A DNA stretch of 11,651 nt from Gammaproteobacteria bacterium. GTDB taxonomy: Bacteria > Pseudomonadota > Gammaproteobacteria > CAISUE01. Positions 1 to 5,422 of this stretch are shown here, one piece after another. The stretch spans positions 1 to 11,651 of the forward strand of contig CANCKG010000007.1 of NCBI GenBank assembly GCA_947378515.1. The letters run 5' to 3'. Each line of letters begins with the position of its first letter. Positions within the stretch are counted from its first letter, which is position 1. The notes under the pieces were generated by a model that saw nothing but the letters and a program-made list of their open reading frames with translations, was not told the origin of the DNA and did no database searches. A program made the translations under genes and the position numbers.

Positions 1-633
1 GATGTGGTGGATATTCCAATCGCTGAAATTACCCGCCAATATGTCAGTTATGTCGAATTGATGAAAACTTTTCGTCTAGAATTGGCGGCGGATTATTTAG
101 TGATGGCGGCGATGCTGGCGGAAATCAAATCACGGATGCTGTTGCCACGGCCCATCGATGCCTTAGGTGCCGAAGATGATCCACGCGCTGAATTGATTCG
201 GCGCTTGCAAGAATACGAGCAAATCAAAGTCGCCGCTGAAACACTGGATACCATGCCGCAATTAGGCCGCGATATTTTTATCGTGACTGCCGAGACACCT
301 GATATCACAGCGCCTAAACTCTTACCACACGTAGAACTTGCTGATTTACTCTCGGCGTTAAGTGATGTCTTGCAACGCTGTCAATTGCGTACGCACCATC
401 AAGTGCGTTTCGAAGCGATTAATATTCGCGAACGCATGACGGCGATTTTAGCGCGTCTGCAAGACACGCAATTATTTTTATTCACCGATTGCTTTACGTT
501 GACCGAAGGTCGAGCAGGCTTAGTCGCTAGTTTCATCGCTGTGTTAGAATTACTCAAACAAAGTTTGATTAAAATTGATCAACGCGAAGTCTTCGCACCG
601 ATCTACATCTCTCAGATGACAGAAGACAGATGA
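1..633 (+). CDS. scpA: Segregation and condensation protein A, 5'-truncated by window edge
   Basis: ScpA is the kleisin subunit of the bacterial SMC-ScpA-ScpB condensin; it bridges SMC heads and works on the nucleoid in chromosome segregation. The reading frame is open from base 1, so the true start lies upstream; the GTG at 4 falls inside a conserved block and is not the start. Visible hallmarks are DIPIAEITRQY followed by YVELMKTFRLELAADYLVMA and AEIKSRMLLPRP, the classic N-terminal SMC-neck-binding region. A variable linker follows, then a C-terminal winged-helix segment (around TLTEGRAGLVASFIAVLELLKQ and FAPIYI). About 40 N-terminal residues are missing compared with full family members. 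The last codons (QMTEDR) and the TGA stop at 631-633 are written in the 7-bp repeat array that starts at 613, so the native C-terminus has probably been replaced by repeat sequence. Identity is secure; the exact original end is not. Confidence 0.93.
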   Translation, partial: DVVDIPIAEITRQYVSYVELMKTFRLELAADYLVMAAMLAEIKSRMLLPRPIDALGAEDDPRAELIRRLQEYEQIKVAAETLDTMPQLGRDIFIVTAETPDITAPKLLPHVELADLLSALSDVLQRCQLRTHHQVRFEAINIRERMTAILARLQDTQLFLFTDCFTLTEGRAGLVASFIAVLELLKQSLIKIDQREVFAPIYISQMTEDR

Positions 634-703
634 CAGAGGGCAGATGACAGAAAACAGATGACAGAGGGCAGATGACAGATGACAGATGACAGAGGGCAGA
701 TGG
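613..703. repeat. Heptanucleotide tandem array (13 x 7 bp)
   Basis: Bases 613-703 divide exactly into 13 heptamers of the form CAGANNN. The variants are CAGATGA, CAGAGGG, CAGAAGA, CAGAAAA and a terminal CAGATGG. Most are organised as 14-bp pairs, CAGATGA followed by CAGAGGG or CAGAAGA/CAGAAAA. The first three units carry the final codons and the TGA stop of scpA; the rest are intergenic. Seven-base units shift frame at every copy, so all frames run open across the array and give repetitive spurious ORFs, which I do not annotate. Heptameric short tandem repeats are known from other bacteria, such as cyanobacterial STRR sequences; the function here is unknown. Confidence 0.9.
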
Positions 704-790
704 ATGAAATTGACAAACAAAACTTTTTTTCTGCCCTCTATACCGCTCGCCATTCAAGATGCGAGGTTTGTGATTTAACGTGTGCCTATG

Positions 791-853
791 GCGATGGATA
801 TATCTCTATTTTAGATATATACCCATCGCACCGGAAGATGCGATGGGTATATC
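791..853 (+). promoter_or_regulatory. Three-arm alternating hairpin leader abutting the uvrC start
   Basis: Arm 1 (GCGATGGATATATC, 791-804) and arm 3 (GCGATGGGTATATC, 840-853) are direct repeats differing at one base. Arm 2 (813-829) is their reverse complement. Arm 2 can pair with arm 3 as a perfect 13-bp stem (817-829 with 840-852) and a 10-nt loop, or with arm 1 with a small bulge or mismatch and a 7-nt loop. The two structures exclude each other. Arm 3 ends one base before the ATG at 854 and holds the only nearby purine-rich SD-like bases (GATGGG, 842-847). The 2-3 stem would therefore hide the translation start and the 1-2 stem would free it. Sequence symmetry is seen directly; the switch role is inference. 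A protein-binding operator or a small dispersed repeat are alternatives. Confidence 0.5.
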
Positions 854-2668
854 ATGTTTGACCCTCAAGATTTTTTAAAACATGCCACGACAGCGCCTGG
901 CATTTATCAAATGCTCGATGCCACCGGTACCATCATTTATGTCGGCAAAGCGAAAAATTTAAAAAAACGGCTTGCCAGTTATTTTCGGGTATCTGTGGAT
1001 AGCGTTAAAACCGCGGCTCTGGTCAAAAAAATTGCTGATATTCGCTTAATTGCCACGCTGAATGAAAATGAAGCCTTATTACTCGAAAGCCATTTAATTA
1101 AACAGTATCGACCCCGTTACAATATTCTCTTCAAAGACGATAAAAGTTTTCCTTATCTACACTTGACCGACCACCCTTACCCACGCTTGAGCTTAATTCG
1201 CAGCAGCCAAAAACCGCCGGGTAAGTATTTCGGTCCTTATGCCAGTGCTGACAGTGTGCGGGAAGCACTCGATTTATTGCAAAAATTGTTTTTAATCCGG
1301 CCATGCTCGGATAGTTTTTTTAACCATCGTTCCAGACCGTGTTTACAACATGCCATCAAACGCTGTTCGGCTCCTTGTGTTGGCTTAATCAGTTATGAAC
1401 ACTATCAAACCGATATTGCCAATGCCATTGCTTTCTTGCAAGGTCATAGCCAAGCCTTGATCCAAACGCTGGTCGAAAAAATGCAGCAAGCGGCGATCCA
1501 AAGGCATTATGAACAAGCGGCTTTTTATCGTGATCAAATCCAATTACTGCATCAATTGGATAAAGACCAACACAGCCACGGCGGTCATGCCGATATCTTT
1601 GCGATCGTCAACGATGCCAGCCACTTAGCCATTCAAGTAATGCATGTGCGCCGCGGCAAAATCAGCGGTAATCACCGTTATTTTCCAGCGAATGCGCAAC
1701 AGCAAGGCGGCGCGACGGTACTCGAAAGTTTCATCGCTCAGTTTTACCTGAACCAACCGGAACGAGAAATTCCGCGAGAAATCATCGTTAATCTTAGCTT
1801 ACCTGAACAAGCGTGGTTGAGTTCCGCATTGGCCGATACAGCTAAACACGCGGTAAAAATAACCTCTAGTGTCAAAGAACAGCGTTTAGCTTGGTTACAC
1901 TTAGCCATCGATAATGCCAAGCTGGCACTCACCAGCCATGTCGCCAGCAAACACATGATGCAGCAACGCTTTTCTGCGCTTTCTGACACATTGAAACTGC
2001 CAGTGAAAGAAGCTTGGCGTCTCGAATGCTTCGATATCAGTCACAGTTTGGGGGAAGCGACGGTCGCCTCGTGCGTGGTCTTCGATGAACATGGCCCATT
2101 AAAATCCGCTTATCGTATTTTCAACATCAAAGGAATCACGCCTGGAGATGATTTAGCCGCGATGGCTCAAGTCATGCGCCGGCGTTATAGCCGCTTGAAA
2201 GCAGATAACTGTGCCTTACCCGATATTATTCTCATCGATGGTGGCAAAGGGCAATTAAATGCTGCTAAGACTATTCTGACTGAATTAGCATTATCTGATG
2301 TGCTAGTTATCGGTATCGCCAAAGGTGAAGGCCGTAAACCCGGTTTAGAAACCCTGTGGATCAATGATGATCAAACAGCCTTGCAATTACCGTACCATTC
2401 ACCGGCCTTGCATCTATTACAACATATCCGCGATGAAGCTCATCGCTTTGCCATTTCGAAACATCGCGCTAAACGGCAAAAAACTCGCCAAGTATCTACC
2501 CTGGAACATATCGAAGGTTTGGGTCCTCAAAAACGTCAAGACTTGTTAAATTTTTTCGGTGGCTTAATTGAACTTAAAAAAGCCAGCGTCAAAGAATTAC
2601 AAAAAGTGACTGGCGTTGGCCCTAAAATGGCTGAAAAAATAAGTGACTGTTTGAAAGCGATGGCTTGA
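854..2668 (+). CDS. uvrC: Excinuclease ABC subunit C (UvrC)
   Basis: UvrC makes the dual incisions on either side of a lesion in nucleotide excision repair, after recruitment by UvrB. The 604 residues match the family length and order. An N-terminal GIY-YIG nuclease comes first (PGIY at 15-18, YVGKAK from 29). Four cysteines follow at about 151, 163, 171 and 175, with the spacing of the UvrC iron-sulfur site. A UvrB-interacting UVR segment lies near 203-238. The RNase H-like 5' nuclease has Asp in FDISH (394), DD at 432-433, ILIDGGKGQL (about 459-468) and His in RDEAHRFA (530). The C-terminus has two helix-hairpin-helix motifs (about 551-604). The start is fixed: an in-frame TAG sits at 812-814, no ATG/GTG/TTG occurs between it and 854, and the next Met lies past the GIY motif. 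The SD is weak and lies in a repeat arm. It follows scpA in the same direction after a 220-bp gap. Confidence 0.97.
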   Translation: MFDPQDFLKHATTAPGIYQMLDATGTIIYVGKAKNLKKRLASYFRVSVDSVKTAALVKKIADIRLIATLNENEALLLESHLIKQYRPRYNILFKDDKSFPYLHLTDHPYPRLSLIRSSQKPPGKYFGPYASADSVREALDLLQKLFLIRPCSDSFFNHRSRPCLQHAIKRCSAPCVGLISYEHYQTDIANAIAFLQGHSQALIQTLVEKMQQAAIQRHYEQAAFYRDQIQLLHQLDKDQHSHGGHADIFAIVNDASHLAIQVMHVRRGKISGNHRYFPANAQQQGGATVLESFIAQFYLNQPEREIPREIIVNLSLPEQAWLSSALADTAKHAVKITSSVKEQRLAWLHLAIDNAKLALTSHVASKHMMQQRFSALSDTLKLPVKEAWRLECFDISHSLGEATVASCVVFDEHGPLKSAYRIFNIKGITPGDDLAAMAQVMRRRYSRLKADNCALPDIILIDGGKGQLNAAKTILTELALSDVLVIGIAKGEGRKPGLETLWINDDQTALQLPYHSPALHLLQHIRDEAHRFAISKHRAKRQKTRQVSTLEHIEGLGPQKRQDLLNFFGGLIELKKASVKELQKVTGVGPKMAEKISDCLKAMA

Positions 2669-2713
2669 CAATAGCTGAAATAATAATTAGTCTTTAAACA
2701 AGATGTTAACAGT

Positions 2714-2735
2714 AAGAGGCATTAAAGAGGCATTA
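2714..2735 (+). promoter_or_regulatory. Tandem 11-bp repeat carrying a duplicated ribosome-binding site
   Basis: The 11-mer AAGAGGCATTA occurs twice with no gap (2714-2724 and 2725-2735), ending one base before the antitoxin ATG at 2737. Each copy holds AGAGG, and the second copy sits 6 nt from the ATG, which is ideal SD spacing and supports that start. A tandem repeat here could also be an operator for the ribbon-helix-helix antitoxin, since such proteins commonly autoregulate by binding repeats near their promoter. The RBS reading is well supported; the operator reading is inference. Confidence 0.6.
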
Positions 2736-2736
2736 T

Positions 2737-2973
2737 ATGACACGTACAATGACAGTTGATGTAGGTGGCGAGTTAAGGCATTACGTAGAATCACTGGTCG
2801 ACTCTGGCCATTACAAAAGCACTAGTGACGTATTAAAAGATTCTCTTCGTCTATTGCGTGAAACACAATCCATCTCAAAAATAGAACATTTACGACAATT
2901 AATAGAAGAGGGTGAAGCCAGTGGTGAACCATTGCTTTGGACTGCTGATTCGTTTCTAAAAACCGTAGCATAA
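2737..2973 (+). CDS. parD: ParD-type ribbon-helix-helix antitoxin
   Basis: This 78-residue protein has the build of the ParD/CC2985 antitoxin family. An N-terminal ribbon-helix-helix DNA-binding segment runs from about residue 3 to 42 (TMTVDVGGELRHYVESLVDS, then GHYKSTSDVLKDSLRLLRE). The C-terminal tail is charged (HLRQLIEEGEASGEP, about 51-65) and in this family wraps and neutralises the toxin. RHH antitoxins of this kind dimerise, bind their own promoter and block a ParE toxin. A strong SD (AGAGG) lies 6 nt before the ATG. The gene sits 68 bp after uvrC in the same direction and 7 bp before a damaged ParE frame, so it is the antitoxin half of a two-gene cassette inserted among housekeeping genes. 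The antitoxin frame is intact. Family assignment is by motif reading only. Confidence 0.85.
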   Translation: MTRTMTVDVGGELRHYVESLVDSGHYKSTSDVLKDSLRLLRETQSISKIEHLRQLIEEGEASGEPLLWTADSFLKTVA

Positions 2974-2980
2974 ATCTCGA

Positions 2981-3352
2981 ATGACCCGGAATAAAATATA
3001 TTGACTTTATCCTAAAGCTATTCGGGATCTTGAATTGATCCATTCTTACAGCTTAAAAGAATTTGGGTTGAGCCAAGCCGAGCGTTATATTAGAGAAATA
3101 GACAACTGTTTTCAAAAAACGGCTAATAATCCAGTGATTTCTCGGTCGTGTGCGCACATTAATACTGACTTGAGAGCTGTTAATGTTGCTTCACACGTTA
3201 TTTTCTTTAAAATAACGATCGATGGAATTGTGATAATTCGTGTTTTACATAAAATGATGGATTTTATTCAACATTTTAAAAAAAATAAAAAATTATCTGC
3301 AATTGAAATAAATGACGATCCAACGGCTCCACTTACTGAGGATGAATGGTAA
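2981..3352 (+). pseudogene. parE: ParE-family (RelE/ParE) toxin, disrupted by an in-frame TGA at codon 8
   Basis: From ATG 2981 the frame reads MTRNKIY, then TGA at 3002-3004, then LYPKAIRDLELIHSYSLKEFG and on to TAA at 3350-3352. ParE proteins normally begin with a beta strand of the type Y-x-LxPKAxxDLE, so the residues on both sides of the TGA belong to one domain. The stop is best read as a nonsense change (for example CGA or TGG to TGA) rather than a different start. The rest is recognisable: QAERYIREIDNCF, a conserved Arg in TDLRAVNVASHVIFFK, and IVIIRVLHKMMDFIQHF. A TTG at 3035 could restart translation but would drop the first strand and part of the first helix. The last 24 or so residues, after an A-rich tract, exceed the usual ParE end. 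ParE toxins of known activity poison DNA gyrase; this copy is probably inactive unless readthrough or reinitiation occurs. Confidence 0.75.
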
Positions 3353-3362
3353 TTTAATCTTA

Positions 3363-3599
3363 TTATTTCGTCGCCACGGTCACCGGTTCAAATAATTCGA
3401 CATGATTCGGTTTTAACATCCCGGTTGCAAAACCTGCCATCAACAATAAAAATAATAGCACCGATAAGCCGATGCGCCAGGTTAAAGCTTTGAGCATTCG
3501 GGTCGAATCGACTCTATCGTGCATTAAGTAATATAAACCTGAGCCCAAGCAAAATAAAATGATGAGGATAAAGAGTATAATAACGGCTTTAGCAATCAT
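3363..3599 (-). CDS. DUF2909-type twin transmembrane protein
   Basis: This is a 78-residue protein made almost entirely of two membrane helices (about residues 4-24 and 43-62). They are joined by a short polar loop, YLMHDRVDSTRMLKALTWRIG, which is typical of the DUF2909 'twin transmembrane' family. Members are found beside SURF1 and haem-copper oxidase genes in gammaproteobacteria, as here; a role in cytochrome oxidase assembly is inferred from that context and no biochemical function is established. The gene is transcribed away from the SURF1 gene; its ATG (complement of 3597-3599) has an AAGAG SD-like element about 11 nt upstream. Its 3' end converges on the broken toxin gene with only 10 bp between them and no visible terminator. 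Both ends of the protein are intact. Confidence 0.78.
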   Translation of the reverse strand: MIAKAVIILFILIILFCLGSGLYYLMHDRVDSTRMLKALTWRIGLSVLLFLLLMAGFATGMLKPNHVELFEPVTVATK

Positions 3600-3628
3600 G
3601 AATGAATCATCTCTTAAGATACTATGTT

Positions 3629-4366
3629 ATGACTTACAAATGTCACGCGAAATTTTGGCCGAGCCTGGTGATGGCACTCATTCTAGCGCTTTTTTTACAA
3701 TTAAGCAGCTGGCAATGGCATCGTTATCACGAAAAACTGCAATTACAAACCACGTATCAAGCAGCCTTAACTGCTCCTGAAATATCTCTGAATGCGGCGT
3801 TAGTGCTGTTTTCCACAAAGTCGATTACGCCATTTATCGCTATCAAACTGAAGGGCCATTATGATACCGATAAACAAATCGTCTTAGATAATCGCAGTCA
3901 AGCTGGTCACCCAGGCTATGAAATCTATACACCCTTTGTGTTAGACGACACTCCTAACAAAGCGATTTTAATCAATCGCGGCTTTATCCCACTCGGCCAT
4001 GGCTGGAAAGATATCCCCGATTTGACAGTCACCACTGAATCCATCCAGCTAAATGGTTTTTTAACGCTTGCGGCCAAGAATTTTATTTTAGGGCCAGAAA
4101 TTGAACATACTCTCAATGCTTGGCCACTACGCTTGGCACGCATCGATTTCCCTTTGCTAAAAAGCTATTACCCTTATTTTCTGGTGCCTTATGTGGTGTT
4201 ATTAAAGCCACAGCAAATTGGTAGTTACCTGTGCCAATGGTCATTCCCCGCTTTATTTGCCGAACGCAGCTTAGGCTATACTTTTCAATGGCTAGCTTTA
4301 GCCTTGGCTACCATCGTCCTGTGGACCATTATCAGTTTTAAAAAAGAGCGTCGCCCCCATGAATAA
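3629..4366 (+). CDS. SURF1 family cytochrome c oxidase assembly protein
   Basis: SURF1 (Shy1 in yeast) is an inner-membrane factor that helps insert haem a into subunit I of cytochrome c oxidase. The protein shows the family layout: a membrane helix near the N-terminus (LVMALILALFLQL) followed by WQWHRYHEK, a central domain outside the membrane, and a C-terminal helix. The central domain has GHYDTDKQIVLDNR, GHPGYEIYTPFVLDD and AILINRGFIPLG, all SURF1 signatures. The end reads AERSLGYTFQWLALALATIVLW, the conserved exit into the second helix. I start at ATG 3629 (245 residues) because a TAAGA lies about 9 nt upstream and the helix then follows a short basic leader. ATG 3602 would add nine residues but lies only 2 bp from the divergent gene's start and has no SD. 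The 3' end overlaps the next gene by 8 bp, implying co-transcription. Confidence 0.9.
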   Translation: MTYKCHAKFWPSLVMALILALFLQLSSWQWHRYHEKLQLQTTYQAALTAPEISLNAALVLFSTKSITPFIAIKLKGHYDTDKQIVLDNRSQAGHPGYEIYTPFVLDDTPNKAILINRGFIPLGHGWKDIPDLTVTTESIQLNGFLTLAAKNFILGPEIEHTLNAWPLRLARIDFPLLKSYYPYFLVPYVVLLKPQQIGSYLCQWSFPALFAERSLGYTFQWLALALATIVLWTIISFKKERRPHE

Positions 4367-4937
4367 AAAAAATATCATTACCTTTTTGTTAGTCGTAGTG
4401 TTTTTCGCCATTCCCATTATCGGTGCCTGGTGGGTCTTTAGCCATCACAGTCATTTACCATTGAAAACCTTGAATCACGGTACGTTAATCAATCCACCCA
4501 TCGCTATTCAACCCTTGAATTTAACGGCAGACAAAGCTTTCGACCCTAAAGTCTGGCAACAGCATTGGGTATTGCTCTATATTAATCCGAGTGACACTTG
4601 TGCACATGCCTGCCAGCAAAATCTGTATTACCTGCGTCAAATACGCGCGGCGCTTGGTAAAAATCAAGACCAAGTGGTACGCGTTTATGTGAGTTTTGCC
4701 ATTGCCACACCGACCCAAGATTTACTCAACAAAGCTTTCGCTGGCACTAAAGGCTTCACCATAACCCCAACAGAGTTGGCGCGTTTTTTAAAAGGCCAAG
4801 ATTTTAGTGCTGCCACGCTTAAAGACGGTCAATTATTGATCGTTGATCCCAATGGTTGGGTGATGATGCGTTATCCAGTAGATTTCAAAGCCAAAGATGT
4901 CTTGGATGATATGAACCGTTTGTTGAGTGTAAATTAA
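4359..4937 (+). CDS. Membrane-anchored SCO/thioredoxin-like protein, oxidase assembly context
   Basis: The 192-residue protein has an N-terminal signal-anchor helix (IITFLLVVVFFAIPIIGAWWVF, about 6-27), then a domain expected in the periplasm with thioredoxin-like features. These are WVLLYINPSDTCAHACQQN (about 70-88, with a CxxxC at 81 and 85), a strand RVYVSFA, and LLIVDPNGWVMMRYP near the end. The strand-CxxxC-helix arrangement recalls SCO1/SenC copper chaperones. However, no histidine occurs anywhere after Cys85, whereas SCO proteins need a downstream His as copper ligand. It may therefore be a thiol-disulfide or divergent assembly factor rather than a true SCO. Proteins of this kind sit between SURF1 and ctaA in gammaproteobacterial oxidase clusters; here SURF1 overlaps by 8 bp upstream, but ctaA, ctaB and sco do not follow. 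The fold assignment is moderately sure; the precise role is inferred. Confidence 0.72.
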   Translation: MNKKNIITFLLVVVFFAIPIIGAWWVFSHHSHLPLKTLNHGTLINPPIAIQPLNLTADKAFDPKVWQQHWVLLYINPSDTCAHACQQNLYYLRQIRAALGKNQDQVVRVYVSFAIATPTQDLLNKAFAGTKGFTITPTELARFLKGQDFSAATLKDGQLLIVDPNGWVMMRYPVDFKAKDVLDDMNRLLSVN

Positions 4938-5018
4938 GTTCGTAGCTATTGACCACGTTCTTCATGGTTAGGTTAAGTGTAGGTTAACCGCACTTTACGG
5001 GATGGGGGATTATTAAGG

Positions 5019-5060
5019 GGCCTTTCGCGGGAAAAAACATGTTTTTTCCCGCGAAAGGCC
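5019..5060. repeat. Perfect 42-bp palindrome
   Basis: Two 21-bp arms meet with no spacer (centre between 5039 and 5040): GGCCTTTCGCGGGAAAAAAC... on the left and its exact reverse complement on the right. As RNA it would fold into a very stable stem with an AU-rich upper part and a GC-rich base. It lies 81 bp after the SCO-like gene and could end that transcript, but it lacks a classical single U-run after a GC stem; the T-run is inside the right arm. A second hairpin follows at once. Perfect palindromes of this size are usually parts of mobile repeats. Confidence 0.85.
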
Positions 5061-5080
5061 AAGAGCAATGATGCTCTTGG
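5059..5080. repeat. 9-bp-stem hairpin adjoining the palindrome
   Basis: CCAAGAGCA (5059-5067) pairs perfectly with TGCTCTTGG (5072-5080) around an ATGA loop. It shares its first two bases with the end of the 42-bp palindrome, so the two form adjacent stem-loops. Smaller inverted repeats follow: CATCC-TT-GGATG (5088-5099), CTAGCC/GGCTAG (5110-5127) and AAAAAG/CTTTTT (5140-5156). The dense run of hairpins suggests one structured repeat element rather than separate signals. Confidence 0.6.
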
Positions 5081-5099
5081 CAGTAGCCATCCTTGGATG

Positions 5100-5400
5100 T
5101 AAGTCCAGCCTAGCCTTCCATGGCTAGTCGTTCACCGGCAAAAAGCAGTACTTTTTGAATTCTCGGCTCACCCCCGCGTGTAGGTGCTAAACAGCGAATT
5201 AAATCCATAAAGCTTGAATAGGAACAGCCCAGCAAGAAAGTCTCCGGCCTTTAGGCCGGAGTGTTTTAGACTTGGAAGAGGTGTGCAAATCGAACAAGTC
5301 CGCACCTTGTGAAACCTTAGGCGTAGGCCGAGGTGCGGTGCTCCTACCGCCCTGAAGGGTGGGGTTTCAAACCAGCTAAGGAATTTGGATGACAGATAGT
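5100..5400. mobile_element. Probable decayed IS200/IS605-type end or related structured repeat
   Basis: This stretch has no gene but much structure. At 5242-5261 an 8-bp GC stem with a TTTA loop (CTCCGGCC/GGCCGGAG) resembles the subterminal hairpins of IS200/IS605 elements. In one frame just before it, bases read SIKLE, stop, EQPSKKVSGL, similar to the S-x-K-Q-E tail common at TnpB C-termini, but with stops and no upstream body. Further on, CCGCACCT (5300-5307) pairs with AGGTGCGG (5331-5338), and CCGCCC (5347-5352) pairs with GGGTGG (5357-5362) around a TGAA loop. This looks like the folded 3' RNA region of such elements. No TnpA or TnpB frame is present. The boundaries are estimates and the family link is by pattern memory only. 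Confidence 0.4.
5242..5268 (+). terminator. Terminator-like GC hairpin
   Basis: An 8-bp perfect stem CTCCGGCC/GGCCGGAG with a TTTA loop is followed by TGTTTTA. The outer flanks AAGTCT and AGACTT are also complementary. It would work as a rho-independent terminator on the plus strand, though the T-run is short and interrupted. It may equally be the end hairpin of the IS-like remnant around it. Confidence 0.4.
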
Positions 5401-5422
5401 TTTGATGTGCAGGTCCATAAAC

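Noticed and set aside
613..703. CRISPR array
   Set aside because: The repeat is 7 bp with no unique spacers, so it is a simple tandem repeat.
710..744. TTGACA (710-715) with TATACC (739-744) as a uvrC promoter
   Set aside because: The hexamers are 23 bp apart, too far for a sigma-70 promoter; no better -10 is present at 16-18 bp.
550..757. Minus-strand ORFs rich in a repeating HLSSVIC-type pattern
   Set aside because: They are translations of the 7-bp array and the scpA 3' end; the low-complexity peptide arises from the repeat and has no RBS or domain.
679..861. 60-residue plus-strand ORF from the repeat array to the uvrC start
   Set aside because: It begins inside the heptamer array and runs through the hairpin arms; no SD and no family resemblance.
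2665..2693. TTGACA overlapping the uvrC stop as -35 for the antitoxin gene
   Set aside because: At 17 bp spacing the -10 would be TAGTCT (three of six matches); too weak to list as a feature, although AT-rich DNA follows.
5130..5195. Short open stretch reading SFTGKKQYFLNSRLTPACRC
   Set aside because: It is bounded by stops, has no start codon or SD, and lies in the hairpin-rich repeat region.
5388..5398. GGATGACAGAT resembling the scpA heptamer array
   Set aside because: Only about one and a half units; too short to call a copy of the repeat.
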